A stretch of DNA of 64,000 nt from assembly GCF_020073745.1 (NCBI RefSeq), contig NZ_JAIRAU010000028.1, forward strand, positions 372,001 through 436,000, given 5' to 3'. The notes beneath the pieces are model-generated. The model made no database searches and was not told the DNA's origin. It saw nothing but the letters and a program-made list of their open reading frames with translations. This DNA is from Nannocystis pusilla. GTDB taxonomy: Bacteria; Myxococcota_A; Polyangia; Nannocystales; Nannocystaceae. Shown one piece after another: positions 45,688 to 54,739 of this stretch (position 1 is the first letter of the stretch; each line of letters begins with the position of its first letter). A program made the position numbers and the translations under genes.

Positions 45688-46761
45688 TCAGAAGCGCACG
45701 GTGAGCCGCACCGTCCCGAGCAGATAACCTGGCGCGATGTTCAGGTTGCGCAGCTGCGAGAACGGGATGTTGTAGCGGAACTGGGCGCCGAAGCTCAGGT
45801 GGCGCCGCACCAGCAGATCGACGGCGAGCCCGAGATACCCTTCGCCGAGCGTGGTCACCTCGCAGATCCGCGCGCCGTTGCACTTCAGCCCGACGTCGCA
45901 CGCGCCATTGTCGAGACACGCCTCGCCGCGCTGCCCCTTGACTCCCCCTTGCGGCGTGACGACCCGCAGCCCCGCCACTCCGAGCTCGATCAACGGCAAG
46001 AACCGCCCGAGGTCGAGCGCGAAGGCCGGACCGAAGCCGGCTCCCGCCACGTGAATCGTACCGGGCGGCGCGGTGCGCACGACCTCCATGTCGACCTCGG
46101 CCCGCTCCTCGGCCACCGGGTGACCCGAATACACCCCGAGCGCGCGGACCCAGATCCAGCGCCACACCTGCACGTCGAACTCGAGGTTGACGCCCGCGCC
46201 GTGGATCCGCTGCGGCGTCCTGCCGTCGGCCTGGACCCGCCCCTGAAACGGCAGCCGCAGCGACGCGAACGCCGGCGCCACCGTGAACGCGAACCGCCGT
46301 CGCGCCGACCACCCCTGACGAATGTCGGGCCGCGTGCGCGGCGGCGTGGTCGCGATCTGATTGTTGGGCGGTCGCATGAACGGCGCGTCGTTCGGATCGA
46401 TCGGCACCGCCGGCAATTCCTCCGAGGCCACCCGCGGCCTCCCCTGCCCCGACGATTGCGCCTGCGACTGCCCCGGCGATTGCGACTGCCCCCGCCCCGA
46501 AACTTGCTCTGGCGCGGTCGCCTGCGCCTGCCCAGGCGCGTCCCCCCCCGGCACCGACGGCGATCCCGGCGGCTGCACCGATCCCGGCGAGGCCACACTC
46601 TGTGCATTCGCCGACGACCCATCGCCCGCTTGCTCCCCTGCCTCCTGCTCCTGCTCTGTCGCCGTCGGCTCCCACGGCGGTAGCTCGGCGGCCTGCACCG
46701 GCCCCGTCACCAGCACAACGACCAGCGCGACGAGCCACCCGGAGCATCCCTGTGTTCGCAC
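45688..46761 (-). CDS. Predicted outer-membrane beta-barrel protein
   Basis: The 357-residue protein starts at GTG 46761 (TTG 46770 is the alternative) with a signal peptide (CSGWLVALVVVLVTGPVQAA). A Gln/Ser/Gly/Pro linker (about 30-110) then shows loose internal repeats of a QSQSPGQSQ type. The C-terminal 240 residues have alternating amphipathic strands (RRFAFTVAPAFASLRL, VWRWIWVRALGVYSG, FGPAFALDLGRFLPLIELGV, RRHLSFGAQFRYNIPF) and end TVRLTVRF, a typical BAM recognition end. One Cys-rich loop (CLDNGACDVGLKCNGARIC) is in the last third. It resembles myxobacterial OmpA/outer-membrane-type barrels without a defined family. Confidence 0.72.
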   Translation of the reverse strand: MRTQGCSGWLVALVVVLVTGPVQAAELPPWEPTATEQEQEAGEQAGDGSSANAQSVASPGSVQPPGSPSVPGGDAPGQAQATAPEQVSGRGQSQSPGQSQAQSSGQGRPRVASEELPAVPIDPNDAPFMRPPNNQIATTPPRTRPDIRQGWSARRRFAFTVAPAFASLRLPFQGRVQADGRTPQRIHGAGVNLEFDVQVWRWIWVRALGVYSGHPVAEERAEVDMEVVRTAPPGTIHVAGAGFGPAFALDLGRFLPLIELGVAGLRVVTPQGGVKGQRGEACLDNGACDVGLKCNGARICEVTTLGEGYLGLAVDLLVRRHLSFGAQFRYNIPFSQLRNLNIAPGYLLGTVRLTVRF

Positions 46762-47381
46762 GCCGGGCAATCCTGCGCCAGGCTACCACGTCGTCACCCC
46801 GCGCGTGAGCCGCCCACTCGCACGGAGTGTAGGCCTTCATCCCACCCATGAGGCCAAGCTCGCCGCCTACGGCCGTTCGGCCGTCGACGTCCGCCGCCGT
46901 TCCGCTGGCCCCGCCGGCTCGCGCGTGGGCCGGCGCGGACGGACCTGTCCCGAGAGGCAGGTCGTGCGCTCGCCGCGGAAGCCCCCGCCGCGCGACGATC
47001 ACGACCGCAAAGAACCGGGGCCAGCGATCGCGAGGACGATCGGCCCATTCAGCGCTCCGGCTGCCGGACCTCGAACATGACCTCATGAACATGCTCTTGA
47101 GGACATGGATGGTGAATCGCAATGCGACGGCGAGGATCATCGTCTGTCTGCCCGGACAGAGCATGCACCGTCGGCCGGGCCGCGCAACGCACAATCACAG
47201 TTGGTGCTCACGAACTCGAGTTGGCGCTGCGACTCACGCCGATGCTCGCGAGAAACCGTTGGACCGCGCGTCCCGGACAGCTACACCTCGGATGCACATG
47301 AGTGAATCCTCGCCAATCGCCCCACTGTGGGTACCCCCATTCCGTGCCGCGCCCGCCGAGGCCGTTGACGGTAGCGCGGCG
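46762..47381. other. 620-bp gene-free gap with two repeat sites
   Basis: The gap separates two minus-strand genes. It holds one 14-bp interval at 46944-46961 and an array at 47076-47107. Small open frames on both strands are short and Arg/Ser-rich, and I do not support any of them. Confidence 0.55.
47076..47107. repeat. 14-bp-period CATG array, 2 intervals
   Basis: CATG anchors stand at 47076, 47090 and 47104 with units acctcatgaa and ctcttgagga, which are each close to palindromic. The array lies downstream of the SGNH-like gene. Confidence 0.8.
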
Positions 47382-49625
47382 TCAGACCGCCGGCACGCAC
47401 ACCGCCCCGCCGTGCCACGGAGTGCAGGCCCCGCGGGCGCAAGGGTTCTCGGCGTCGCAGGGGGTGAAACAGGCATTACTGGCGAATGCATGCACCTGTC
47501 CCTCGGGACACTCTGGCGCGAACAGCGGGTCGTGACGGACGCACGCCAGCACCGCGTCGCACACCTGATCCGGCTCGCCGGGGTAGGCCGCCTCGCAGAC
47601 CATGTCCAGCGCCGGCTCCCCCCACATCTCGTCGCACGTATCGCAGCGGCACAGGATCCCGGGCGGCCGCGTGAACGTCAGCTCGCGCGCCGGCACCCCT
47701 GGCAGCGCCACCACCTCGGCGCGCAGCTGCGGGCCCCCCTCACGTGGCTCCCAGCGGATCCGCAGCTCCCCCGCGCCGTCGATTCGATAGAGGCGCGCTG
47801 TCAGCGGCTCGCCGGGCGCCAGCGGCGTCACCAGGGTCATGCCCGTCGCCGTGGTCATCCGCATCGCGGCCGGCGAGCCGCCCGCCGGCAGTTCGATCTC
47901 GCGGATCGGCTCGACATCGTCCGCCGCCGCGAATCGCAGCTTGAGCCACCCGCCCAGGTGCTGCGCTGTGCCCGTGGCCCAGGCCGTATCGCCCAGCGGC
48001 ACCGGCAGGGCGGCGGCCCAGGCCGCGCTCGTCGGCGCATAACGTGTCCCTCGGGGCAGGCCGGGGGCGGGCGCTCGCGGCGGCAGCGGGTGCTCCAGCC
48101 GCTGCGCCAGCGCCTCGGCCAGGGCCGCGTGGCCGCGGGCCGTCATGTGGATGTCGTGGTCGAGGAACGCCCCCGGCTGGGCCGCGCGCAGCGCCGCGGT
48201 CGCATCGAGGCCGCGGATCCGCAACTCCTCCGCGCTCGCCACCAGGTCGCTCAGCAAGATCTGCGACGGTCGCATGTCCGGGCCGCGCTCGACCCCGTAT
48301 TTGGCCCACTCGCCGGCGTCGACCTGCACGTCGATCGGCAGCGCCACCACCACCAGCTCGGCCCCGTGCGCGTCGCACAGCGCCTTGAATTCGGCGAGGT
48401 AAGCGTCGAACACCGACTGCGGCCGCGGCCGCGGGGCGCTCGCGGCCAGCTCGGCCAGGAGCGTCTCGCGCTCGTCGACCAGCGTCGCTGCAGCCGCCTG
48501 CAGCTCGCGGAGTTTGGCGGCGTGGTCCCTGGCGAACTTCCGCTGCTGCTTCTTGTAGGCCTCGCGCCGCTCGACCGCCGCGCGGATGAGCTCCGCCGTG
48601 AGGATCACCGACCGACTCTTCTCCGCGTTCGTGTCGTCGACGATGTCGCCCGGCTTGCCCGCCGCGATCCGCTGCGACAGCTCCGAGGGCTCTCCGTACT
48701 CCAGCTCGTCCTCGAGGTCCCGCAGCTGCGCGCGCTTGTCGGCGAGCGACTTCCCCAGCCGGTCGACCTGCGCCCGCGAGGTACCGCGGCTCCGCTCGTG
48801 CTGCGCCGCCTGCTCCGCCTGCTCCGCCTGGGCCCGCAAGCTCGCGTGCACGAGGTCCTCCCAGCCGCCCTCCGACGGCGTCCCCGGGTCGAGCGGCCGG
48901 GCGCCCGCGTCGTCGCTGTCGAGCGCGTACAACCATCGCCGCAGCGCGTACACCGCGTGCGACCGCGAGAACAGCCACGCCCGTCCCGGGAACTGCACCA
49001 CCTCGGCCGGCGCCGTCTCCCGCCGCACCGCCCAGCCGTCCCACACCGCGTGTCGCTCGCTGTTGGGCCGCTCGAGCTCGAACGGGTCGTTCACGTAATT
49101 GAGGACCACCACCACCGTCTCCGGCCGGCGCGTCGCCAGCAACTCGCGCGCCGTCTCGAGGTACTCGCGCGGCCCGTACGTCGGCACGCCGGCGTTGATC
49201 ACCGGGCGACCTGTCCGTTCAGCCAGGCGGGCCGAGAACGTCTCGTCGTCCTCCACCCCCAGCCCGAACACCTGCGAATCGCCGACCACCACGATCTCCC
49301 GCGGCTGCGGCCCCGGCCAGTCGGACCCGCGGTAACCGCTCGCATTGACGTGAATCGTGGTCCGCGGATTGGTGCCCAGGCGAAACCCCATCGTCGCCCC
49401 CGGCTGGAGGCGCACCCCGAGCTGCGGATCGGCCACGTAGAAATTTACGTGCGGAAACGCCCCCTCGTCGCGCACGCGAAATGCGTACTCCGTGGCGACG
49501 AGCCCGAGCCCGAGCCCGGCCGCGATCTGCCCGGCGATCCAGGCCCGCCGCGACCACGACCTGCGCCGCTTCGGTCTGGGCGGAGCAGGGGCGCCGGGTC
49601 TCGCGTCGCGCGTGTCGCTCGGCAT
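47382..49625 (-). CDS. SGNH/GDSL-hydrolase-like membrane protein
   Basis: The 747-residue protein starts at ATG 49625 with a basic, Pro-rich cytoplasmic stretch and one membrane helix (AWIAGQIAAGLGLGLVATEY, about 28-48). The SGNH fold follows: the nucleophile in EIVVVGDSQVFGLG (about 113-116), the second block VINAGVPTYGPREYL, and the Asp-His pair in FLDHDIHMTARGHAALAEA (about 490). A helical, probably coiled-coil insertion (about 270-440) interrupts the fold. The C-terminal 120 residues are Cys-rich (CRCDTCDEMW, CDAVLACVRHD, CFTPCDAENPC). It could modify surface polysaccharides by acyl transfer, as in AlgX or DltD-like proteins, but this is by analogy. Repeats lie at 47495, 48043 and 49210. 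Confidence 0.72.
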   Translation of the reverse strand: MPSDTRDARPGAPAPPRPKRRRSWSRRAWIAGQIAAGLGLGLVATEYAFRVRDEGAFPHVNFYVADPQLGVRLQPGATMGFRLGTNPRTTIHVNASGYRGSDWPGPQPREIVVVGDSQVFGLGVEDDETFSARLAERTGRPVINAGVPTYGPREYLETARELLATRRPETVVVVLNYVNDPFELERPNSERHAVWDGWAVRRETAPAEVVQFPGRAWLFSRSHAVYALRRWLYALDSDDAGARPLDPGTPSEGGWEDLVHASLRAQAEQAEQAAQHERSRGTSRAQVDRLGKSLADKRAQLRDLEDELEYGEPSELSQRIAAGKPGDIVDDTNAEKSRSVILTAELIRAAVERREAYKKQQRKFARDHAAKLRELQAAAATLVDERETLLAELAASAPRPRPQSVFDAYLAEFKALCDAHGAELVVVALPIDVQVDAGEWAKYGVERGPDMRPSQILLSDLVASAEELRIRGLDATAALRAAQPGAFLDHDIHMTARGHAALAEALAQRLEHPLPPRAPAPGLPRGTRYAPTSAAWAAALPVPLGDTAWATGTAQHLGGWLKLRFAAADDVEPIREIELPAGGSPAAMRMTTATGMTLVTPLAPGEPLTARLYRIDGAGELRIRWEPREGGPQLRAEVVALPGVPARELTFTRPPGILCRCDTCDEMWGEPALDMVCEAAYPGEPDQVCDAVLACVRHDPLFAPECPEGQVHAFASNACFTPCDAENPCARGACTPWHGGAVCVPAV
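47495..47526. repeat. 14-bp-period array inside the SGNH-like gene
   Basis: Anchors CCTG (47495), CACT (47509) and CAGC (47523) flank tccctcggga and ctggcgcgaa. The coding strand reads LFAPECPEGQVH. Confidence 0.6.
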
Positions 49626-49941
49626 GGGGTGCGCTCGCCACAAACGCCGCGGTCCGGCGCGTGGCCTGCAATATATCACCGGTTCGGCGGCGCCACGACC
49701 GCTGTCTGCGCGGATCCGTCCGCTCTGTCCTGCCATGATTCCCGTGCGCGACGATTCCCGGTCGTGGACACGATTGGCGTGACCCCGTCGTCGACGCATT
49801 GGTCCTCGCAGGTGCAATGCGGAGCCCTGCCTGCGCCGGGGCGCGTGAAATCGCGCGGCACAGCCGAGTTCGCCGTCGCCGTCCCGAAACTCGCCCTCCG
49901 CGTCGCCGTCGAGCCCCGTGTTAGGCTCCGCGGCCAACGCG
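49626..49941. other. Divergent intergenic region
   Basis: This 316-bp gap between the SGNH-like gene and the SDR gene must contain both promoters. A short AT-rich word (aatatatca at 49671-49679) could be a -10 element for the minus-strand gene. No array is present. Confidence 0.45.
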
Positions 49942-50766
49942 ATGCTCGCACCACAGCGATTCTTCATCACCGGATGTGCCAGCGGCATCGGTCGTCACGC
50001 CGCCGACGTCCTGATCGCGGCCGGCCACACCGTGTTCGCCACCGACGTCCGCCTGGAGCCGCTGCAGGACTTCGCCGCCGCGCGTCCGTGGCCGACCGAC
50101 CGGGTCCACTGTCGCGGCCTCGACGTGCGCGACCCGATCGCGTGGGAGGCGGTGTTCGGCGAGGCGACGCGGGTCATGGGCGGCGTCGACGTGCTGCTGA
50201 ACGTCGCCGGCTACTTGCGGCCCGGGTACACCCTCGAGTGCGATCCGCTCGAGGTCGATCGCCACTTCGACATCAACACCAAGGGTGTCGTGCACGGCAC
50301 CCGGGTCGCCGCGCGCCACATGGTCGCGCGTGGTCGCGGGCACATCATCAACGTCGCCTCGCTGGCCAGCCTCGCCCCGGTGCCGGGGATCGCCCTCTAC
50401 AGCGCCTCCAAGTACGCCGTGCGGGCCTTCTCGCTGGCGGCCGCGCAGGAGCTGCGGCCGCGCGGCGTCGCCCTCACCGTCGTCTGTCCCGACGCCGTGC
50501 GGACGCCCATGCTCGACCTGCAGCTCAACTACGGCGAGGCCGAGCTGACCTTCTCGGGCTCGCGGCTGTTGACCCCCGACGACGTCGTGCGCGCGATCGT
50601 CGACGAGGTCTTGCCGCGCCGGCCGCTCCTGCTCGCGCTGCCGCGCTCCCGCGCTCTGCTGGCGCGGATCGCCGACCTGTTCCCGAGGACATCTCACTGG
50701 ATCGAGCCGATGCTGCGCAAGATCGGCCGCGCACGTCAGCGACGCATGCGCGGCGAGGCGGCCTGA
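49942..50766 (+). CDS. Short-chain dehydrogenase/reductase
   Basis: The 274-residue classical SDR has the cofactor motif FFITGCASGIG (about 9-16 for TGxxxGIG), the NNAG-equivalent NVAG in DVLLNVAGYLRPG, the catalytic Ser in IINVASLASLAPVPG, and the catalytic pair YSASK (about 153-157). It reduces or oxidises an alcohol/carbonyl with NAD(P)H; the Asp after the second strand (ATDVR) suggests NAD(H). The substrate is unknown. ATG 49942 is chosen over GTG 49918 because the family starts a few residues before the first strand. The C-terminus is long and basic. A single 14-bp repeat interval is at 50676. Confidence 0.9.
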   Translation: MLAPQRFFITGCASGIGRHAADVLIAAGHTVFATDVRLEPLQDFAAARPWPTDRVHCRGLDVRDPIAWEAVFGEATRVMGGVDVLLNVAGYLRPGYTLECDPLEVDRHFDINTKGVVHGTRVAARHMVARGRGHIINVASLASLAPVPGIALYSASKYAVRAFSLAAAQELRPRGVALTVVCPDAVRTPMLDLQLNYGEAELTFSGSRLLTPDDVVRAIVDEVLPRRPLLLALPRSRALLARIADLFPRTSHWIEPMLRKIGRARQRRMRGEAA

Positions 50767-51073
50767 CATCTGTTAGCGTGGCGGGGCGATGCAGCCGCCC
50801 TGCCTCCCGCGGCCCGATCACGACCCCGAGGTCCGGGCGCACGCGCTCGCCGACACCCGCGCGCGTCACGTCCACGACCGGGCCGTCTTCCCGCCGCTGC
50901 CGCTGGGTCGCCGCCTGCCCGCCGACGCGCGTCTCGACCTCGACGTCCCGACCGACCGCCTCGTCGTCGCTCTGCGCCCTTTCGTCGATCGCTTCGATCA
51001 CCTGCGCGTGTCCCCGGCCTCGCCGGCGACACCTCCGCGCCGTCGAGCCTGTCCCCTGTCCCGTGAGCCCGCC
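50767..51073. other. 307-bp gap with a weak open frame
   Basis: An open frame from ATG 50789 runs in phase into the cupin gene. Its start (MQPPCLPRPDHDPEVRAHAL, then FPPLPLGRRLPADARLDLDV) has somewhat coding-like composition, but no recognisable domain. It could be a gene remnant or a short N-terminal extension of the cupin. A repeat interval with CCTG at 51048 lies just before the cupin start. Confidence 0.35.
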
Positions 51074-51559
51074 ATGAGCACCGACAATCCCCCGCGCAAG
51101 ACCCCGATCGTCGCCGCCGAAGCCCCTGCCCGCGCGCGTCCCAGCGTCTACCCGTCCGAGTTCGCCCGACGGGTCGAGGGCCGCCTCAAGCGCCCGCTCG
51201 GCGATCTGTTCGGCCTGTCCAACTTCGGCGTGAACCACACCCGCCTGGCTCCGGGGTCCTGCAGCGCCCTGCGTCACGCCCACACCCGCCAGGACGAGTT
51301 CGTCTACGTCCTCGAGGGCCGCCCCACCCTCGTGACCGACGCTGGCGAGTTCGAGCTCGAGCCCGGCATGTGCATCGGCTTCCCGGCCGGCGCCGGCGAG
51401 GCCCACCACATCCTCAACCTCACCGACAGCGACGTCGCCCTCCTCGAGGTCGGCGACCGCTCCCCCGGCGACGCCGTCAGCTACCCGGCCGACGACCTCG
51501 TCGGCATCTTCGAGAACGGCCGCTGGCACTTCACGCGCAAGGACGGCTCGGCCTACTGA
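51074..51559 (+). CDS. Cupin-domain protein
   Basis: The 161-residue single-domain cupin has motif 1 in LRHAHTRQDEFVYVLEGRPT (about 67-86, metal ligands His, His, Glu) and motif 2 in GMCIGFPAGAGEAHHILN (about 97-115, last His). The final third (YPADDLVGIFENGRWHFTRKD) matches the group of small cupins related to mannose-6-phosphate isomerase C-terminal domains. It should bind a divalent metal, but the reaction is unknown. ATG 51074 follows an acceptable start region, and the frame upstream is doubtful. It lies on the same strand as the SDR gene. Confidence 0.85.
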   Translation: MSTDNPPRKTPIVAAEAPARARPSVYPSEFARRVEGRLKRPLGDLFGLSNFGVNHTRLAPGSCSALRHAHTRQDEFVYVLEGRPTLVTDAGEFELEPGMCIGFPAGAGEAHHILNLTDSDVALLEVGDRSPGDAVSYPADDLVGIFENGRWHFTRKDGSAY

Positions 51560-51573
51560 CCGCGCCGAACCCG

Positions 51574-51633
51574 GTGGTCCCTTCGGACATGTCCATGAAA
51601 ACATGGACACGAGGACATGTCGCATGCGACAGC
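51574..51633. repeat. 14-bp-period CATG array, 4 intervals, convergent gap
   Basis: Anchors stand at 51574 (GTGG), 51588, 51602 and 51616 (CATG) and 51630 (CAGC). It lies between the cupin gene and the converging tRNA-Ser gene, just before the tRNA terminator. Confidence 0.8.
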
Positions 51634-51691
51634 CCTCACGCGCGGCGCTCCCGCCGGCGAGCCCAGGGGGCGGCGCCCGAAAGCTCGAAGA

Positions 51692-51719
51692 CCGTCCGAC
51701 CCCGGAGCGGGGAGGACGG
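51692..51719 (-). terminator. Hairpin downstream of tRNA-Ser
   Basis: CCGTCC with inner CCCCG, then CGGGG and GGACGG, form an 11-bp stem with two small internal bulges. It starts 10 bp after the 3' end of tRNA-Ser on the minus strand. Confidence 0.6.
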
Positions 51720-51728
51720 CCTCGAACG

Positions 51729-51818
51729 TGGCGGAATGGGAGGGATTCGAACCCTCGGTAGAGTTTCCCCTACACAGGTTTAGCAAACCTGCGCCTTCAG
51801 CCTCTCGGCCACCATTCC
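51729..51818 (-). tRNA. tRNA-Ser (anticodon GCU)
   Basis: The 90-nt class II tRNA (with encoded CCA) has acceptor arms GGAATGG and CCATTCC, D-loop with GAGAGGCTGAAGG, anticodon loop TTTGCTAAA giving GCT (for AGC/AGU serine codons), a long variable arm (TGTAGGGGAAACTCTACC) and TTCGAATC in the T-arm. Discriminator G and the encoded CCA are visible. It has its own promoter and terminator hairpin. Confidence 0.96.
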
Positions 51819-51870
51819 GTGCGCAGTCGGGTTGTCGGACGCCTTGGCCAGGGGGGCCGCGGGGTCTCGG

Positions 51871-51899
51871 AACCTAGCCGCATCGCTCGCCGGTTGCAA
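51871..51899 (-). promoter_or_regulatory. Promoter of tRNA-Ser
   Basis: On the minus strand TTGCAA is followed after exactly 17 bp by TAGGTT, which ends 53 bp upstream of the tRNA 5' end. The tRNA-Arg gene has an equivalent TTGCTC-17-TAGGTT. Confidence 0.6.
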
Positions 51900-51987
51900 G
51901 CCTCCAGGAGACAGGCAAGGTCACACCCGGACCGACAGCACAGCGCCTGCTTGTACGATCTGGCCCCCGCCGCCACACTGAGCGAGA

Positions 51988-52749
51988 GTGTCCGCCGCCG
52001 TCAGGGACCGCGTCGCCGTCGTCGCCAGCGAGATCGTCACCGCGGTCGGCTGCTTCGCCGCCGGGCTGGTCGTGATCCTGGGGATCCCCGGGGTCGCCGA
52101 CGGTCTGCGGGCGGCGATCGCCGCGCTGTTCGGCCAGCCGGTGTTGCCGCCGGACAAGGCCAAGGTCGCCCTCTCGCTCGCCCTGACGCCGATCGCCACC
52201 CTGTTCGGCGCCCTCCTTTACGACCGCCTCGGCCGGGTGTTCGAGCCCGGCCCGCTGCCGCCCCTGGTCGCCGCCGCCCAGCGTCCCGGCCCGGCCCGCG
52301 CCGGGGTGATCTCCCTCGTCTACCTCGGCGCCGCCGTGGTCGGCAGCTACGCGCTCGGCTTCCTCATGCAGCTGCTCGGCGCGCCGATCGCCGAGCAGCC
52401 GCTGGTCCTCGAGCTCGTCGCCGCCGGCGGCCCCGCCCTCGCCAGCCTGGTGTTCTCGGCCCTCGCGCTGGCCCCGCTGGGCGAGGAGCTGTTCTTCCGC
52501 GGCCTCCTGTTCCGCCGCGTCGCCAGCCGCGCCGGCATGTGGGCGGGGCTCGTCACCTCGGCCCTGCTGTTCGCCGTCTTCCACGGCAACATCCGCGGTT
52601 TGGTCGTCTACTTCTGGCTCGGGCTGGTGTTCGCCGGGGTCTACGCGGCCACCGGGCGGCTCTCCTGCGCGATCGCCGTGCACTTCGGCAACAACGCCAT
52701 CACCCTGCTGATCTTGCTGACTCAGCGGGCGCCCGCCGGCACTCCGTGA
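51988..52749 (+). CDS. CPBP-family intramembrane glutamic protease
   Basis: The 253-residue membrane protein has about six or seven hydrophobic segments and the three CPBP (Abi/CAAX-like) motifs. Motif 1 is GEELFFRGLLFRR (about 165-177, EExxxR), motif 2 is FAVFHGN with its catalytic His, and motif 3 is HFGNNAITL. Such enzymes cleave within or next to the membrane. Myxosortase, which processes MYXO-CTERM tails, is a CPBP protein in Myxococcus. Whether this protein plays that role for the two MYXO-CTERM-like proteins in the window cannot be told from sequence alone. GTG 51988 begins the cytoplasmic stretch before the first helix. Confidence 0.85.
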   Translation: MSAAVRDRVAVVASEIVTAVGCFAAGLVVILGIPGVADGLRAAIAALFGQPVLPPDKAKVALSLALTPIATLFGALLYDRLGRVFEPGPLPPLVAAAQRPGPARAGVISLVYLGAAVVGSYALGFLMQLLGAPIAEQPLVLELVAAGGPALASLVFSALALAPLGEELFFRGLLFRRVASRAGMWAGLVTSALLFAVFHGNIRGLVVYFWLGLVFAGVYAATGRLSCAIAVHFGNNAITLLILLTQRAPAGTP

Positions 52750-52780
52750 TGTAGCGCTCGTTTTTATCGCGCCGAACCTC

Positions 52781-52809
52781 TTGCTCCGGGGTCGCGACCC
52801 TGATAGGTT
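52781..52809 (+). promoter_or_regulatory. Promoter of tRNA-Arg
   Basis: TTGCTC and TAGGTT are separated by 17 bp and lie 32 bp upstream of the tRNA. The same -10 occurs before tRNA-Ser. Confidence 0.6.
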
Positions 52810-52841
52810 TCGCCGCCCCTGCACTTCCCCTGCAGGGTTTT

Positions 52842-52915
<74 letters not shown>

Positions 52916-52920
52916 CTGCA

Positions 52921-52950
52921 AGAGAGGCCCCGCCCACGCGGGGCCTCTCT
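52921..52950 (+). terminator. Intrinsic terminator of tRNA-Arg
   Basis: A perfect 13-bp stem (AGAGAGGCCCCGC and its complement) with a CCAC loop begins five bases after the tRNA and is followed by cgctttctg. Confidence 0.85.
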
Positions 52951-52979
52951 CGCTTTCTGGGCCCGGCCTCGCCGCGTGA

Positions 52980-53107
52980 CCTGCCTGTGAGGACATGTCC
53001 CGCAGGCTGGGCTGCGGCGCCCGCGCTGACGTCGCGGCTCGCGCCGTTTTCCACGTTCCCATATGCCTCTTCGGACATGTCTTTCACGACATGCCCCAAG
53101 CGCCACT
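52980..53107. repeat. Two 14-bp-period arrays upstream of the OB-fold lipoprotein
   Basis: The first array has CCTG (52980) and CATG (52994). The second has TATG (53062), CATG (53076), CATG (53090) and CACT (53104). They lie between the tRNA-Arg terminator and the lipoprotein start at 53237. Confidence 0.75.
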
Positions 53108-53236
53108 CGAGTTCGCTCCAGCTCGCCGTCTGCTCGCGCGCTGTCCCGTGCGAGCGGCTCCCCGGGGCGCGCGTGGGGCCATTTGCCCACTGGCGCGCGC
53201 CGCCGCCCCGGTGGTAGATTTTCGCGCACAACGCCT

Positions 53237-54739
53237 ATGCTTCGTCCTCGCGCGCTCATCCCCAGTGTCACCGTCGGCCTCGTCCTCGGCGCCGTCGCCT
53301 GCAACCTCACCCCCGACGCGACGACCGACTCGAACGGCGACGACACCGCGGCGAGCACCGACACCACGGACACCACCGGCGACGAGCCGACGACCAGCGG
53401 CCCGACCACCGACAGCCCGCCGACGACCACGAGCCCGGCGACCACGGACGAGCCCGAGACGAGCACCTCGACGACCAGCCCCGACACCACCGAGGGGCCG
53501 ACCAGCGAGACCGACACCACCGGCCCCGACGTCGGCGAGGTGTCGATCTACGACATCCAGGGCGGCGAGGTCCCCGAGAACAGCGTCGTCACCGTCAAGG
53601 GCGTCGTCATCACCTCGCCGGCCCGCGTCAACAACAAGGGCGAGGGCACGATGTTCGTCCAGGACCCGATGGGCGGCGAGCTGTCGGGCATCGCCGTGTT
53701 CCTGACCCCCGAGGTGGCGATGGGCTTCGGCGCCAAGCCGGGCCTGGTCGTCGACATCACCGCCCAGTACACCGAGTTCTTCGGCGAGAGCCAGCTCAAG
53801 GTCACCGCCGTCGACGACCTCGTGCAGGTCGGCGAGGGCGAGCCGCCCGCGCCCGTCGTCGTCCCCGCCGCCGACGTCGCCACGGGCGGCGCCAAGGCCG
53901 AGGCCTACGAGGGCGTGCTGGTCCAGGTCGAGAACGTCACCGTCACCAACCCCGCCGTCGACATGAGCGACTTCGAGGTCGACGGCGCGCTGCGGATCAA
54001 CGACTTCTTCCTGTTCCCGCAGATGGAGAAGCCGGTGGTCGTCAACGGCCAGGTGTTCACGAGCATCGCCGGCCCGCTGCGCTTCAGCTTCGAGGACCAC
54101 AAGATCGCCCCGCGCGCCGCCGCCGACCTCGTCGTCGACGCCGTCCCGCCGGCCGAGGAGTACACGATCTACGAGATCCAGGAGGGCATGGTGGCGGCCC
54201 AGACGCCGGTGCTCGTCAAGGGCGCGATCGTCACCTCGCCGCTGACCTTCAAGAAGGACGGCTTCTTCATTCAGGACGCCATGGGCGGCGAGTACTCGGG
54301 CATCTACGTGTACGTCGGCGCCAACGCCGTCGCCGTCGAGCCGGGCGACATCGTCGACGTCGAGGGCGTCTACGACGAGTACTACGACAACTCGCAGATC
54401 GAGGTCAGCGACGCGATGAAGGTCACCGTCACCGGCATGGGCGCCGCGCCGGCCCCGGAGATCGTCGACGCCGCCGACGTGACCGCCGGCGGTCCGCTGC
54501 AGGAGCAGTACGAGGGCGTGCTCGTCACCGTCGAGAACGTCACCGTCGCCGCGGTCAACGCGATGTTCGGCGAGTACGAGCTGACCGACGGCCTGTTCGT
54601 CGACGACCTGTTCTTCGCCAAGGCCGACTGGGTCCTGCCGATGCTCGCCGACACGTTCACCTCGCTCACCGGCCCGCTCGCGTTCAGCTTCGAGGAAGCC
54701 AAGCTGTCGCCGCGCTCGCCCGCCGACATCGTCGAGTGA
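53237..54739 (+). CDS. Lipoprotein with two tandem OB-fold-like domains
   Basis: The 500-residue protein has a lipoprotein signal (lipobox GAVAC near residue 22), a Thr/Ser/Pro/Glu linker of about 75 residues, and two homologous halves (about 100-305 and 308-500). Each half contains VSIYDIQGG or YTIYEIQEG, then VVTVKGVVITSP or PVLVKGAIVTSP, then DPMGGELSGIAVF or DAMGGEYSGIYVY, then a strand with YEGVLVQVENV or YEGVLVTVENV, and ends in a conserved 'RFSFEDHKIAPR' or 'AFSFEEAKLSPR' motif. This is the pattern of OB-fold DUF5689/nuclease-associated domains. It is probably a surface ligand-binding protein. The stop overlaps the tadA start (GTGA). Confidence 0.78.
   Translation: MLRPRALIPSVTVGLVLGAVACNLTPDATTDSNGDDTAASTDTTDTTGDEPTTSGPTTDSPPTTTSPATTDEPETSTSTTSPDTTEGPTSETDTTGPDVGEVSIYDIQGGEVPENSVVTVKGVVITSPARVNNKGEGTMFVQDPMGGELSGIAVFLTPEVAMGFGAKPGLVVDITAQYTEFFGESQLKVTAVDDLVQVGEGEPPAPVVVPAADVATGGAKAEAYEGVLVQVENVTVTNPAVDMSDFEVDGALRINDFFLFPQMEKPVVVNGQVFTSIAGPLRFSFEDHKIAPRAAADLVVDAVPPAEEYTIYEIQEGMVAAQTPVLVKGAIVTSPLTFKKDGFFIQDAMGGEYSGIYVYVGANAVAVEPGDIVDVEGVYDEYYDNSQIEVSDAMKVTVTGMGAAPAPEIVDAADVTAGGPLQEQYEGVLVTVENVTVAAVNAMFGEYELTDGLFVDDLFFAKADWVLPMLADTFTSLTGPLAFSFEEAKLSPRSPADIVE

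Noticed and set aside
47105..47305. Small plus-strand gene of 66 codons
   Set aside because: Begins within a repeat anchor, no recognisable domain and no supporting ribosome-binding site.
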